Origin: Maylandia zebra
Lineage: Eukaryota > Chordata > Actinopteri > Cichliformes > Cichlidae
Reading direction: 5' to 3'
Length of the DNA stretch: 64,000 nt
NCBI RefSeq assembly: GCF_041146795.1
Contig: NC_135177.1
Coordinates: 19,853,560 to 19,917,559, forward strand
The position numbers were made by a program, and so were the translations under genes. The notes under the pieces are model-generated. The model made no database searches and was not told the origin of the DNA. It saw only the letters and a list, made by a program, of their open reading frames with translations. Numbering within the stretch: position 1 is the first letter of the stretch; the number at the start of each line of letters is the position of its first letter. Of the stretch, positions 32,055 to 46,000 are shown piece by piece.

Positions 32055-33589
32055 AGTGTTTGAATGAAGAGGAATAGGGAACAATATATTTATGCTTAAA
32101 AGAAGTTAAGTGATGCAAACCTTTAGTGTTTTCTATAGTCTGAGTGTGGCTTTCAGTTTTGTCTCAATTGTCTATACTGGAGTACAAACCCCCGCTGCAC
32201 AGCCTGGGCTGTGGTCTGTGTGTAAAGACTGACTCGGACTGAGAACACAGGACTTGTGGTAAACGAGTGTCAGCTTCTCTCATGTGCAGGAAAAACCACC
32301 TTTTTTCTACTCAGCCCCTGCATCTCTTTGTTTAACGGTAGTGCTGAGTCTCTTAGTTCACTTCTGTATATTTGCAAGGGTCCCTCTGTGTGTGGTTTTT
32401 ACACTCATACTTTTTTATCAGTGGAAATATCGGTTGCATGTTTTTGCGTGCACTCACACTTTTGAGATGTTTTCACGCACTGAGCGTTTTGCTCAACTTT
32501 GAAGACTTTTGTATGTAAAAGAACAGCTTCCCCCAGTGTAACAACAAATACAACCACGTGTTTAAAACATTTTAATCTTCTGTACAAGGACTGACTGCAA
32601 GAGAAGTGCGACAGTACAACATTGTCGGGATTGGTCAGCTATGTTTTGTTTTGTAAAATACATCTACAGTATAAACACATGGCTAGCTTACAAAAAAATG
32701 TACAGACCTCTGACGTACCATCACGACAGCGTATATTATGTGTCAGTTATACATTTACAGTATTGTAACGAAATGTCATGTAATAAGTTGCATTTTAGTC
32801 ATTAAAGTTGTAGTGCTGTGAAGCTTTAATCCGCTTATTTTTCCCGTCTCCTCGCCGTGACGTACAAGCTGCTGCCTCCTGCAGACCTCAAAGCTGCAAA
32901 GAAATGCAAAACGAAAAATGTTAAAAGACGTGTAAAAAATACTTTTTTTAATATGATGCAATCAGAAAGGTTTAAGTTGAGTAAACATGCAGCATTAAGC
33001 ATGTCAGTTAAGAAAACACTCCCAATACACCTTTTAATAAAGCAAAACCACATCGCATGCTAGATGAACACCTGTCAACTGTAAAATGCTTAGTGATTTT
33101 AAGGCATCAGGGTTTCACACAACATCAGGAAGGTGAGCAAAACTGTGCACTGTCTAAAAAAACGACCAAAACAACACAACCTTCAGCAGTTGAAATAAAG
33201 ATGCCAGCTTTTTCTTTACTAAATGTTTTATTTGTGTGGCACTTAAAGCAAAAACATTCAAATTTTTTTTTTTAACCTGTAATGTTTATTAAATGTATTA
33301 AAGTTGGACAGAAAGTACATGAGTGATTTATTTATTTGTCACAACGCATACCTTTAATATGCTTAAAGGTAGAGGGATCATAAAAAGCTTTTACCTATCA
33401 GGACACCCAGTTCTTACCAGCTTTTAAAAGATATAAATAAATAAACTGTGTTATTATCTATGCAGTCAAAATGCAGAAGCAGCGTGTAAAAAACGAAGTA
33501 CGGTGCACAATTCAGGAGGCTGTATAACCACTTTTAGCAACAGTAACTGGAAGTTATGGTTTTCTGTGTGACCTTATCATTTTCTCACA

Positions 33590-34075
33590 CAACTCTGAAG
33601 AAACTTTGGTCTTTATTACTACAGTGCTTCACGTTACTGAGGTTTGTATTTGCTTATCTGCTGCGCTCTTAACTTCAAGAACTGGACGTTGACTGGACGG
33701 CAGAACCATGATTCTGCTGTACTCTGTAATTTGGGCCAAGCTTTAGCTGTTGGAGAGGTGGCCTCACATTTGATGCTAGAATACTTTTGTATAAAGAAAA
33801 GTTCACGGTCAACTCTGTGATTGCAAGGTGCCCAGGTTCTGTGTTTGAAAAACAGGCCCCAAATCATCACTCCTCCTCCTCCGCGCTTGACAGTTTTGAG
33901 GTGTTTTGAGGTGTTTGTGGTGATATGCTGTGTTTGCTTTTTACCAAACATGGTGCTGTTCATAACTGCCAAACATCTCCAGTTTCACCCTCTTTCTAAT
34001 TATACTGTCACACACTTAACATGTGAAGTGACATGTGTAGCGTCTGAGATAATTCTTCACACGCTGCTTCTGCAT
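33590..34075 (-). mobile_element. Tc1 transposon remnant
   Basis: On the minus strand, Tc1 transposase sequence of apparently the same lineage as the 29.3-kb copy is present. It includes the glycine-rich strand before the second aspartate (KRGGGGVMIWGLFF within an open frame at 33634-33972) and the upstream text encoding the FGKKQTQHI region. Internal deletion and frame changes show it is dead. No terminal repeats were found. Confidence 0.7.
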
Positions 34076-34791
34076 TTTGCTTAGTTTGGTGTTACATAAA
34101 CATCGATAGCGTGTCATTTAAATAACCTTTAGAGCCACTAAGGACAAGATTATCTTAGAATTTAAAGAGCCTATGGTGTCTTTTTTTTTTTTATAAAAAT
34201 ATATTACGTCTACACGTTAATACTGCCAGCTGCACTGGCTATTTTATAAATGCCTTGTTTTTAAAAAAAATAAAATTTCTTCCACTTTTTGAGCTAAAAA
34301 ACAGCAAGATTCTTAAAAACGCAAAACTCACACAGATACTATACAAAAAAAAAATCACTCTTAAAACATAACATGCATGTGTTCAAGCATGCACAATCTC
34401 AACAACACGTGTTTTTATTATGATACTCGCTTCACCCTCATGCCAAAAAAGGTAGAGAAACATGAAAAAGAGCCAAACCACCCATCAGAAGGACAGCCCA
34501 CTAAACCCACTAAACCCATCAGGACAAACTCCCACGCAGCACACAACACAAAAGAAATTTTTTTTTTCACACATATTAGTATTCAGGCCACGGCTACATC
34601 CTCACAGTTGTTAATGAGGTTGTGAAGGGAACATTACAGATGTCCACCCCTGTGACATCGGTTACTTACTGAGCTAAAACCCCTCAGCTCTGAGTCAGAC
34701 CAATGTAGACAGGCCTACTGCTATATGAGAGGTCTTGCTCTGGTAAAAACAAAAGAGCAAAAAGTAGTGAGTGAAACTATAGAAGCAACTA

Positions 34792-34996
34792 CAGTGGGGC
34801 AAAAAAGTATTTAGTCAGCCACCGATTGTGCAAGTTCCCCCACCTAAAATGATGACAGAGGTCAGTAATTTGCACCAGAGGTACACTTCAACTGTGAGAG
34901 ACAGAATGTGAAAAAAAAATAAATCCATGAATCCACATGGTAGGATTTGTAAAGAATTTATTCGTAAATCAGGGTGGAAAATAAGTATTTGGTCAA
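34792..34996. repeat. Left terminal inverted repeat of the Tc1 element
   Basis: This pairs with 36200-36399. Its outer end is CAGTGGGGC and its inner end is AAATAAGTATTTGGTCA, which repeats the motif near the outer end. Confidence 0.93.
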
Positions 34997-35011
34997 TAAC
35001 AAATATACAAC

Positions 35012-36034
35012 TCAATACTTTGTAACATAACCTTTGTTGGCAATAACAGAGGTCAAACGTTTACTATAGGTCTTTACCAGGTTTGCACACACAGTAGCTG
35101 GTATTTTGGCCCATTCCTCCATGCAGATCTTCTTGAGAGCAGTGATGTTTTGGGGCTGTCGCCGAGCAACACGGACTTTCAACTCCCGCCACAGATTTTC
35201 TATGGGGTTGAGGTCTGGAGACTGGCTAGGCCACTCCAGGACTTTCAAATGCTTCTTACGGAGCCACTCCTTTGTTGCCCGGGCGGTGTGTTTTGGATCA
35301 TTGTCATGTTGGAAGACCCAGCCTCGTTTCATCTTCAAAGTTCTCACTGATGGAAGGAGGTTTTGGCTCAAAATCTCACGATACATGGCCCCATTCATTC
35401 TGTCCTTAACACGGATCAGTCGTCCTGTCCCCTTGGCAGAAAAACAGCCCCATAGCATGATGTTTCCACCCCCATGCTTCACAGTAGGTATGGTGTTCTT
35501 GGGATGCAACTCAGTATTCTTCTTCCTCCAAACACGACGAGTTGAGTTTATACCAAAAAGTTCTACTTTGGTTTCATCTGACCACATGACATTCTCCCAA
35601 TCCTCTGCTGTATCATCCATGTGCTCTCTGGCAAACTTCAGACGGGCCTGGACGTGCACTGGCTTCAGCAGCGGAACACGTCTGGCACTGTGGGATTTGA
35701 TTCCCTGCCGTTGTAGTGTGTTACTGATGGTGACCTTTGTTACTTTGGTCCCAGCTCTCTGCAGGTCATTCACCAGGTCCCCCCGTGTGGTTCTGGGATC
35801 TTTGCTCACCGTTCTCATGATCATTTTGACCCCACAGGATGAGATCTTGCGTGGAGCCCCAGATCGAGGGAGATTATCAGTGGTCTTGTATGTCTTCCAT
35901 TTTCTGATGTTTGCTCCCACAGTTCATTTTTTCACACCAAGCTGCTTGCCTATTGTAGATTCACTCTTCCCAGTCTGGTGCAGGTCTACAATACTTTTCC
36001 TGGTGTCCTTCGAAAGCTCTTTGGTCTTGGCCAT
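35012..36034 (-). pseudogene. Tc1 transposase, one nonsense codon
   Basis: Translation from ATG at 36034-36032 (MAKTKELSKDTRKS) gives a 340-codon frame with one in-frame TGA at codon 37 (35926-35924). The rest, to the stop at 35012, is open. Residues 1-110 form the paired-like DNA-binding region with a basic linker. The DD34E catalytic triad is complete: D153 in WSDETK, D244 in HDNDPKH and E279 in NPIENLW. A GTG just after the stop opens the remaining 302 codons, but without most of the first DNA-binding helices. The product should cut and paste its own element; this copy is probably not active on its own unless the stop is read through. A long antisense frame across it is a shadow. Confidence 0.92.
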
Positions 36035-36199
36035 GGCGGAGTTTGGAGTCTGACTGTTTGAGGCTGTGGACAGGTGTCTTTTATACAGATGATGAGTTCA
36101 AACAGGTGCCATTCATACAGGTAACGAGTGGGGGACAGAAAAGCTTCTTACAAAAGACGTTACAGGTCTGTGAGAGCCAGAGATTTTCCTTGTTTGAGG

Positions 36200-36399
36200 T
36201 GACCAAATACTTATTTTCCACCCTAATTTACGAATAAATTCTTTACAAATCCTACCATGTGGATTCATGGATTTTTTTTTCACATTCTGTCTCTCACAGT
36301 TGAAGTGTACCTCTGGTGCAAATTACTGACCTCTGTCATCATTTTAAGTGGGGGAACTTGCACAATCGGTGGCTGACTAAATACTTTTTTGCCCCACTG
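36200..36399. repeat. Right terminal inverted repeat of the Tc1 element
   Basis: This pairs with 34792-34996. Its inner end is TGACCAAATACTTATTTTCC and its outer end is GCCCCACTG next to the TA. Confidence 0.93.
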
Positions 36400-37080
36400 T
36401 ACTTCTGCTTCAAGACATCCACCTTAAAAATAACATTTAAATAACCAGTTCCCCTTTACAGGACACTCTGCTTCATTAGTATAGCTGTCTAATAAGGAGT
36501 GTGCGCTTCGTAGCTAAAGATCCAGGTGTAGATAACGTGATGAAAACATATATATTTTCAAGAAAAGACCTTAAAAGGTTTGCAGATGATGGACGGCCTG
36601 CTTTATGTGAAGTGCAGTATTATGTAAATTAAAATGAGTAAAATAAGTAAATTATGTTTCCAGCTTGAAGTTTCTTTAAAAAGTAGTTTTATATTTCTTG
36701 TTCAACAGTTTTTAAACTGTTTTTTGAACAGCTGTTCTTTCCAATCCTAATGTTGTTGCTGTTTGCAAAAAAAAAGATTTCAGAGAGACATTTTAGAATA
36801 ACATGAGCGTAGATGTAAATAACTGCTCATTTCTGCCTCAGCTGTTTTATCTTAAAAACTATAAACTACAATAACAGGCACATATAGCTGCAGCCAATCC
36901 AGACAGTCATGCAGTTTCTTTGCAGAAAATGTTCAAAATGCTTTACAAACGTTGCTCGCTTCATCAAATTACAGCCTTATTTATGCAATTTTTGCCACTA
37001 ATGTCCAAATGAGTCTGTCGAACTGTCATCACACTTTGGATCGTTTAGTTGTCTCGCGCTCGCGGGCATCGTCTGTGTAT

Positions 37081-40000
37081 TTACGATTCCTTAGAAAAGA
37101 CTGCGTGCTGCAGCAGCTGCACCTGCCTCTCACGCTCGGGCTTAGAAAGAGAGAAAGATCACGCTTCCAGATTAAGAACGGCGAAAATGCGTGACAGATG
37201 AATTCAGAAACGAAGCCGACATGTTCAAAGATCAGCACGTTGCTGGGAGGGAGTGCATGTCTGAAAGGGGTTTCAGGAAATGTCACTTGGACTGAAAAGT
37301 CCTGTTGATTAGTTTTGGTTTGTTTGTGGTGACCTGTTATATATGTTGTACAAAGAGATGTTGTATTATTTAGCCCACCTGCGTTTATTAACTGAATGGA
37401 AAATGACTGTCAGAAACAAATGATGCAGTTGAATAACAGTGGAAACTGCTAACACTAACCACAATGACCACACATACAATTTAACACTTTTAAAAAAAAG
37501 GTTTCCACAAAAACCTTAACTGAGTGGCAACTGAGCGTGTTTTGTCTTGGTCTTTTCTGCTTTCCAGACTGCTACACAGAATCAAAGAGGCACATATGAA
37601 CCACAAATAGGGAACAATGTGCCAAAGTTAAATGACAACTTCTTAGAAAGCTGTAACATGAAAATGATCATAGGAGAAGGGAAGAAGTGAAGCTAGGCAG
37701 AGGTAAAGTATGAAAAAATGTGATGGCTGCAACAATACAGCCTCAGTTTTCTTTTACATATATAACAATAACAATGACGGAAATCAAACACTCACTGCTG
37801 TGATAAACTTGGTGCCTTGGGGCTGGAGGTCTTCATCTTTCTGGAAAATCGAGGGCTCTGCTATGGAGGATGGAGGTGTGGTGGAGCAGAGGAAAGAAGA
37901 GGACTCATTGTTGTTGTAAGATTCCATGGTGACGTTGGTGTGCCCGGGTACGGCGAGCGTATTCAGTCCTGTCACACTTTCACTGGATGTACACTGAGAG
38001 GATGTCTCAGAGCTCTCAATGACTGTCACAGAAAGCGTGGAGAAAAATTAGATATATAAATAAAGCAATACAAGATCAGCAAGACAGGACTCTGTTCCCT
38101 TCATTCACAGCTTGAGTTTAAAATTTTCTGTCATTTGCACGTTATTAAAGTGTTCAAAAAGACATTTATTTACACATTTTATGTGTAGGAATTTGTGACT
38201 TTGGTGACTCCTTGTGGTAGCAGCAAACATGACACCTAACTGCATGTTTTATTTACATGTCTACTTATTTGTTCTATTGTTTATCATGCAATGCAGTTTT
38301 GTGTAATAATTTTGGGTTAGTTTGAAGTGCAAATTACCAAAGTTTGCTCTGTTCTGTGCTCTGTGATTAGATTGGATAAGGTTCACACTTGAGAAACTGT
38401 GAACAAACAAAACAAAACCGGCGAATGCACATCTGGTCACTCACTCATGGAGGGCTGGCTCACGGTGTCCTGTTCCAGCTCATCTTCCTCTATGCAGTCA
38501 TAGGGCCACTGGGTAAAGGAGGGAACGCTGCCTGCTGGGTGCGAAAGTGTGTGCGGGTGAGAGGGTGAGGAGTACAGGTGGAGATTGAGGGAGCCCAGCA
38601 GGGAGGAGGACGACTGGCTGCTGGAGGAGGAGGTGCTGCTGTTGGAGATGGTGGAGTGAGGCCTCTTGAACGAGGCCACGTGTTCAAATGAGGACACCGC
38701 GATGGACGCTCTCGTCCTCGACTCTGGCGTTAGAGAGAAGTGAAGTGAGCTGTTAGATAAGCAACAATGAAAACCAATGTTGTGGTACTTTATTTGTTAT
38801 CACACCTTCAGAAAGATTAATGCATTAATTGTACTGATTATGACGCAAATAGCAAACACAGATATTCCATTAGAAAGAAAAAGAATATTTAGTTCCCAAA
38901 GTCAGCTCACCTGCCCCCTTCATGGTATACTCAATGGCTCTGTCACTGATAGCTGCGTCACTTGGCTTGATGTCCATGAACGGTTTGCTTCCAATTCCCA
39001 TAGACACCATCTCCAGCATGCGCAGCTCTACAATCCCAACACAAAAATATCTCCAATGACTAAATGTTCGTGTGTGTCACCTTATTTGTTTTGTATGATG
39101 TATTTAAGAGTTTGTGTCAAAGTGCACAGTCTGTCACAGAAACAGACCTCTGTTTCTGAGCGCCTGCCTCCACAGAATCTTCCCAATAATAGTTGTCCAC
39201 ACCGCCTTGACCTCTGCAGAGCTGGCTTGGAGTATAAACGTGTCTTGTGACTTCCTCCGACGGAACCAGATCTCAAAGCGTAGGCCGCTGTCACCGACAT
39301 TTTCGGTCATGCCTATCTCTGCTGTCTATACAGAAAACAATAAGAATATAAAAGTAAAGCTCTACTCTAAAAGCAGTCCAGACAAAATAAATCCTCCTCA
39401 AACAATAAATTCTTACTTTGAAAGACTGTTTGTAGATGTAAATGTCATATCCTCCCTCTATCTTCCTGGTCTTACTGAAGAGGATGAGGTCTTCAAACAA
39501 GAAGACTTGGCGGAGGTATTTCCTGCGACCACACCAGACCATGAACTCATCCTGGCAGCGGAGTTGACCCTGTTCTTTCAGATTCACCTGGAGAGGAAAC
39601 ATGGCTGCTTGCACACATCAGCGAGAACAATGCGATTCCTGGTGGGAGTCTGACCTTATTCTACTGTATCGCATTTAACACAATGAACTCCAGCAAAAAT
39701 AGCTTTGATGACCTAAGTTTGAGTATCTCTGTTTCATATCTGTGCCTGCCTATAACTTACATCACATCCCCGAATGGCGTCCATAGCCAACAGATCGTTC
39801 CCATGGCGGAGCTGAAACTTGACCATCTCTTCTGCAGTGCGAAGGTCACTCAGCTCCTGCTCCTGGGACTGGCTGCACTCTTTTATCAGGTCTTTGAGCA
39901 ACAGTGCATATTTACTCATCCTCTGAATGGGCTTCAGCAAGTAGGATGCCAGGTCCATCTTATCCCCGAGCTCCATCTGCTTATTCTGGAGGAAGAAATC

Positions 40001-43000
40001 ATCATTACACTTTTAGATACTGCCTGGATTAAAAAAAAGAACTGCCATCACTTCATTCGTGGGTTTGTGATATCCTTACAAAAGCAGACATCATGAGGGA
40101 TTGATGATTACAAACTACATATGCCCTAAATTATGTCCTGTTTTAACACCTAATTATGCTTAATTTACTGGATGCCGGATTAAAAAGAAACACCTAAAAT
40201 AGAAACTGAGACACATGAATGAATAAGTTCAGTAAGCAGTAGGGTCATTTTCTCGTAAACCTGTCTATAATCAGAGAGGTTGAAAGGTTGTTTTGCAGCC
40301 TGTATCCAGTCACTGTGTGAGGAATGTAACCAAAGTAAGAGATTCTACACGCACCTTAAAGAATTCGTTCCCGTGGCTGCTGAGCAAAGCGTCGGACTGC
40401 GGCTTATTTTTGCTGTACAGAGCATACATTCCAAACTGATCCTCCTGCACACAACATTAACAAGTTACAACACTACAGCAAAATGTATGCTGACATGTCA
40501 GAATGATTCACAAAGCGTGCCGAATGATTCAGAGACTGTAAATTCACCAGGTACTTTCATTTTGTTGCTGAGTACATGAGCACACAAGCAATAATGGACC
40601 AGTGTGGGATAATGAAACAATCACTACATGACAAACTAAGCTAGTAACTATACAGCAACACATCTCGATGAAGCAACGAGACCTGAAAGCTGTTTCAAAT
40701 TAAGTGTAAGGATACTCACATGCCGCAGAAAACAGCTACTGATGGACAGCGGGGATTGGGTGCACGCCTCCAGCTCTTTTAAGAAATACTGGCTGTGGAA
40801 GTCCCACAGTTTCTCCACATTCCCAAAAATGATGCTCCGTTTCCCCCGCAGGTCCTGAGGCAAATCGAGGCGCTCCATTTCGGGGAAATAGTGCTCAATG
40901 ATGTAGCTGAGTGAGCGAACGTACTCCCTCTCTGTGGAAATCATTTCGTCCATGATGTGCTGCACTTTACTGTTGAACAGAAGGACGCATCAGGGTTAAG
41001 ACTGAGAACAACAGGGATGATAATGTGGACAATTTTGATTGTTTGACAGAGAGTTTCCCAAAAAAAAAAACAGTTAAAAAACTCCAAATCTGAGGGTTAG
41101 ATTTGTTCGCCTTCATTTCATAATATAAAAAGTTGAATATTTTGGCTGGTCTGGTTTGTTTTTACCTGTAATATTCGCAGGTACGCAAGTCTATGACTAA
41201 TCTGACAATAACTGACTGTAACACCATTAAAGTAATACCACAAGACTGTCATTAAAGCCTAGTAATCACCTGAAAACTACACACTACTTTTTAACAGGTC
41301 GGTTCCAAGAAAGTATAAGGCAGGTTTAAAGCAGTTAATATGAGAATTTGAAGGCTTTTTAAAAACTTCACATGACTGGCTTAACAGGCCTGAGGCTGGT
41401 GTAGTTTATCATGAAAATGTTAGTTTGTGTGGTATTTTTTTCCATCTCTTACAAAAATATCATAAACGTGTTGTTTATAACTACGTACTCATCAGATTCT
41501 ATCCCAGCGTATTCTTGATATAACTGATTAATTCCTCACCTGCTCTGTTTCTTTCCATCTCCATCGCTGCGCCTGGTATGGATCCTGCAGGGCGTAGACA
41601 TGCTGCGGCTGCGGCCTAGCGTGGGGCTCATCACATCAGGTCTCTGCAGCTTCTTCTCTGCAGACACGTTATTGGTCACCTCCAAACCCTTAATGTAGAC
41701 GCCTGTATATCCGTGAATGTGACTGACATCCGAGTGGGTGCTGTCTCTCGGGGATAGCTCATGGCTCATGGTCTTCTTCATGATCTTCTTCATGGGTTGC
41801 TTGCGCACCCGGGAGGCTCCAGAGTAGATGGGCTCGGAGCGGCAGGAGACGATCGAGTCGATAGTGCAGTCGCTGTCTGTGTCATCAAACATGGGTGGGC
41901 TCTGTCTCAGTTTGCTCTCGCTGTCGGGGGAGAAAGTGAAGTGTGATGAAGAGGAGATTGAACTTGTGGGACTCTTGGAAAAAGGCCTGACAGAGAGATT
42001 TTTGTTGTCCTCAAAATTTAATGGCTTAATTGGTCCAGGTAAACGCACACATCCATTAGCTCCACGCTGCTCTGGAGTGATGATCTGAACTTCTGCAGGC
42101 TTCAGAGAATCCGTATCGGCAGCTGTGGAGTCCTGAGCTGCTGCCATGGCTCGAGCCAAAGTCTCTTCCAGCTGCTGCTTGGTCTGTTTACATTTGTGCC
42201 ACACGGCGTTCCACTGCTGCAGCTGCTCAGGAGACTCCAGTGAAAGCACCATGTCATTAAGCGTGCTGAAGTTTTCCATGGAGAATTTGGATGCTTCAGT
42301 GCAGTAATCCTGTAGGACCTGCACCACAGAGGGCGAAAATCTTCCCCCTGGGCTGGCCATACTCAGTTGATGGAAGTAATCCTGACAGTGGTCCATCCAC
42401 TGGTTTGCCTACAGGTGTAAAAAGGTGGTTTAAATATGTTAGATATACACAATATGGCTAAATACAAACCATTCAGTGTTCAATCTTTTAAGAAAGGTCA
42501 TCAATTAAAATGTGGTATCATTTTTCATGAATTTTACTTACCGAATCATAGAACTCATACAGGTTGGCTAGGATATCTAGCTTCGCCTTCCTTTGCTCAA
42601 CTCTGCTCAAAATGGAACCCAGATGTTGTTTAAAGTCGAAAAGAACCTCTGGAAGGGCCTCTGGAGACTCTTTGACCAGCTGCAGGCCACGTCTCTGCTG
42701 GTTCTGTGAGCAAAAAAGATAAATTTAGCACTGAATCCTTTCTAAAAGTTAAATATAACATAATCAGTTCACGTAAAAGTTGAGGTATCTTTACCACTGA
42801 TTCCTCCAGAAATTGGCTCAAGCTCTCTCTCATCTCCTTTATTTTGGCTGCAGACAGAGTTAATGATTCCAAAGGCGCAAGCTGCTTCTCTCCCGCGACA
42901 CTGAACCAAAGTTTGATCTGAAAAAGAGAAAGGAATTGTCAATTACTAAAAAAAAGAAAAGAAAAGCTCTGCAGAGCAGCTGGGAATATGGTATTTAATG

Positions 43001-46000
43001 TAAAAGTCACCTGCTGAGTTTGCTCCTCAAACCTGTGCGCCTCCAGCAAGCTGTCTAACTGTTTCTGTGACTTGTTTGAAAGGATCACAAGCTTATGAAC
43101 TTCTTCATCTACTTGATTGTAGAGTGCGTTTAACATGTCGACAGTGTCCCTGAAAAAAAATGAAAAACAATATTCAGACAGGTTACAGGAAGTTTATTTT
43201 AATCATCATGGGTACTACTCATTATGACCATTGGGCACCATTGCGTCCTATCATGATCTACCTGTAGTTTTCATTGTCGCAGGCTTCTTCCTTCCTGATA
43301 CGGGCAAGTACAGTTCCACCTTCCAGACGGAGTCGGTTTAGACAGGTGTCATCTAGTACACACTTCATGAGATGCTTCTGCTTTTCTAACACCTCAGACA
43401 CCTCCTGACATAAACACGGACACGGGTAAATGGATGGTCACATTTACACAGTAGATTTTTTTTTTTTTTAATATCCTGGAAACTAAGAATGAAACAAACT
43501 GGTAAACATTTTACTACAAAAAAAAAAAAAGCCAGCAGACATCTATTGTGTGTGAGTGGAGACACATAAATCAGCAGGCCAGACTGTTTGCAGGGCTTTG
43601 CTCTGACCTTAGAGGTCTTTAGGTTGCTGCTGGCGCTCAGTGAGCTAATAGACTCCTGAAGGGAGGTGATGGCCGCACTACAGCTGGCGGCAAAAGGTTC
43701 GATTTTCTGTAAGTAAAAGAAGACAAGAGGAAGAATGAAAGCAAGGGAAGTGAGACTGTTAACACCTACAGTGTCAAAACAGCGATATTACCAAATGTGA
43801 AACTGATCATGTTTCAACTGGCTTGCTGGTGGTGGAAGTTTGCCTTTGGGGCTTTCTGCCAGAACGCTTTACTTTTTTTCCCCTTTTACATTATTTTCAG
43901 TACTCAGCTATAATTTGTTTTAGACAGCAAAATCCTTGGTTACATTAGTCATGTCTTAGTAAGAGTTCAAAGCAAACTTCTCCTATGTTTATCTGGCTTA
44001 GAGGTGCATTGCCCTGTAAATCTGGGTGTCTTTTTTCATTATGAAATCAAGCATCTAACCATGAAACTGGAAAAAAGGTATTACATACATGTTTACACTC
44101 TACTCCAGTCGCCTTAGTCACACTCACCTGTCTGAACTGGATCCAGTGGTTGTGATCGTAGTGGAAGGTGCCCTCCAGGTCTCGTGTGAGCTGGGTTTGG
44201 TCAATGTACTTCAGCAGGGCCTTCAAAGATGACACAGTTTCTGTCTGGAGAAAAAGAAAAACATAAACAAACATCCAGATTTCAGTCACAGCACGTCTCC
44301 TGCGCAGCTTAAAAAAAATCTCTGTCATCACGGCTTGCAGTAATAAGATCAGATAAGAAACTTTCAAAAATCATCCCTGTAACAAATGGAAATGAATTCT
44401 TGCAAGTGTGTAAACAAAATTAGGCCTAGCCTTCACCAACATGAATACTGCACATTTATTCTATTTTTACCTGTACACTGATGTCTCTCTCGGGTTTGCT
44501 TGCTACCTCTTTGTCCGACAGGAACAGAACTGAGTAAAGTGCATGTGGTATTAAAGTCTAGAAAAAAAACACATGAGCATGTTTTATTTAAGATACACTT
44601 AAAGCACATAGATTATAATACAACATATAGTTCTTATGCTATGAACAGCTAAGTACTGTGCGTTCAAAGTGACTTCGGATGTTTGTGTCAAGGTTTACAG
44701 CATTATCACCTTTACATCAGGAAGAAATGTATTATCAGAGTATGATATCTCTCCTGCGAGTCAGCTGCAGCCAGCCTGCTCCCAGCGTGTGGTTAAAAGC
44801 AGACAAGCAAGGACAGGCTCCTCTGCGAAAGCCCTGAGGCCAGCCTTTTTCAGAAAAATGTCTTGGAAGTGCACACACTACAAGTTTAAGGTGTGCCTCT
44901 TAAAAAGAAAAACCGCACTATGCCAGAGACAGAGAGGCAGAACAAAAGGAAATGTGTAAGGAATGAGGCAGTATTTTATCTCTGACAGAGAGACACATAA
45001 CATTACAGTGCAGGAGGCAGCAGAGGGCCTGAAAACTCTCCGGGTGTGTTGGAGGGTAATTACATGTTTTCCAGTGTGGGCTCACCTGAAACTCAGACAG
45101 CGATGACAACAGAGCTGGAACAGGCTGCTGCCTTCTGCAGTCTATTACAACAGTTATACCTTGATCACGCCTTTCTTTCCTAAAACCGAAGCATTACAGT
45201 TATTGTAGCATCTGTCAAACACATGATGGCATGATGTGATACAATATTTTGACACTTGACAAATTTGTACACGAACACAGATTTTTGTGATGATGAAGTG
45301 ACACTTAAAGTTAAGTTTCAGACTTTCTAAGCAATTTTGGGGGGATGGATGTTGACCTTAAAGCAAACACATCGTGTTGTCTAATAAGAGATCTAATAAG
45401 GGATGAAAAAATATGTTCAACTATACTTAATGGAAAGACTTCTTTGTTCTATAGCTCCAAATAAAAGCTGGAATGGAAAGAAAACTGGAAAAGTGTTAAA
45501 AACACTAGCTTAGATGAGTTCACCTTAGAAGTTAATGATAGGTGTAGAAGTCATTTTTAACCCAGACAAAATAAACCGGCATACTGCATGCATGACTTAC
45601 CGCAGAGTTGAGTAGTAGTAGCTAAGTAAGCACGTCAGATCGTGGACGGTGCAGATCTCACTTGCCCACAATGGAGCTCTTGTGCACACCTGCACCACTG
45701 CTCTCCCACTACGGTCTCTGGTCCCTGGTAGAGAGAAAGCAGAGATGGGGGTCAGAACTTAGCTCTACTTTCTTCCCACACCAAAAATATAACTGCTCAA
45801 GCTTCATAGTGATATGACAAACTAATGTTTTTTAGAGCAAAAAAGTTTTGGAAATGCCAGTTCGATAAAAAAACAAGGAGAAATATCACTCACATAATAA
45901 GAACACACATTTTTAATGGTTTTGTCTAGGCCTCCCTTAGATAGATAATTTAGTAGATGTTTCAGTTTCTATTGCTGTTGCTTTTTTAGCATCAATAGAA

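Larger units (their letters stand above)
34792..36399 (-). mobile_element. Nearly complete 1.6-kb Tc1 transposon (IR/DR type)
   Basis: The element is 1608 bp, bounded by CAGTGGGGC and GCCCCACTG, and flanked by the TA duplication (34790-34791 and 36400-36401). Terminal inverted repeats are about 200 bp and highly similar. Each contains an outer and an inner directly repeated motif (AAAAGTATTTAGTCA-like and AATAAGTATTTGGTCA-like), the IR/DR layout of Sleeping Beauty-like Tc1 elements. It carries one transposase gene on the minus strand, intact but for one nonsense codon. The very similar ends suggest recent insertion. Confidence 0.95.

Noticed and set aside
35106-36053. 315-codon plus-strand open frame
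   Set aside because: It is the antisense shadow of the Tc1 transposase, whose minus-strand product has a full DD34E triad.
39114-39653. 179-codon plus-strand open frame, and the neighbouring 157-codon frame at 38777-39250
   Set aside because: Both run antisense over PH-domain exons and introns of the RhoGEF gene and have no domain-like content.
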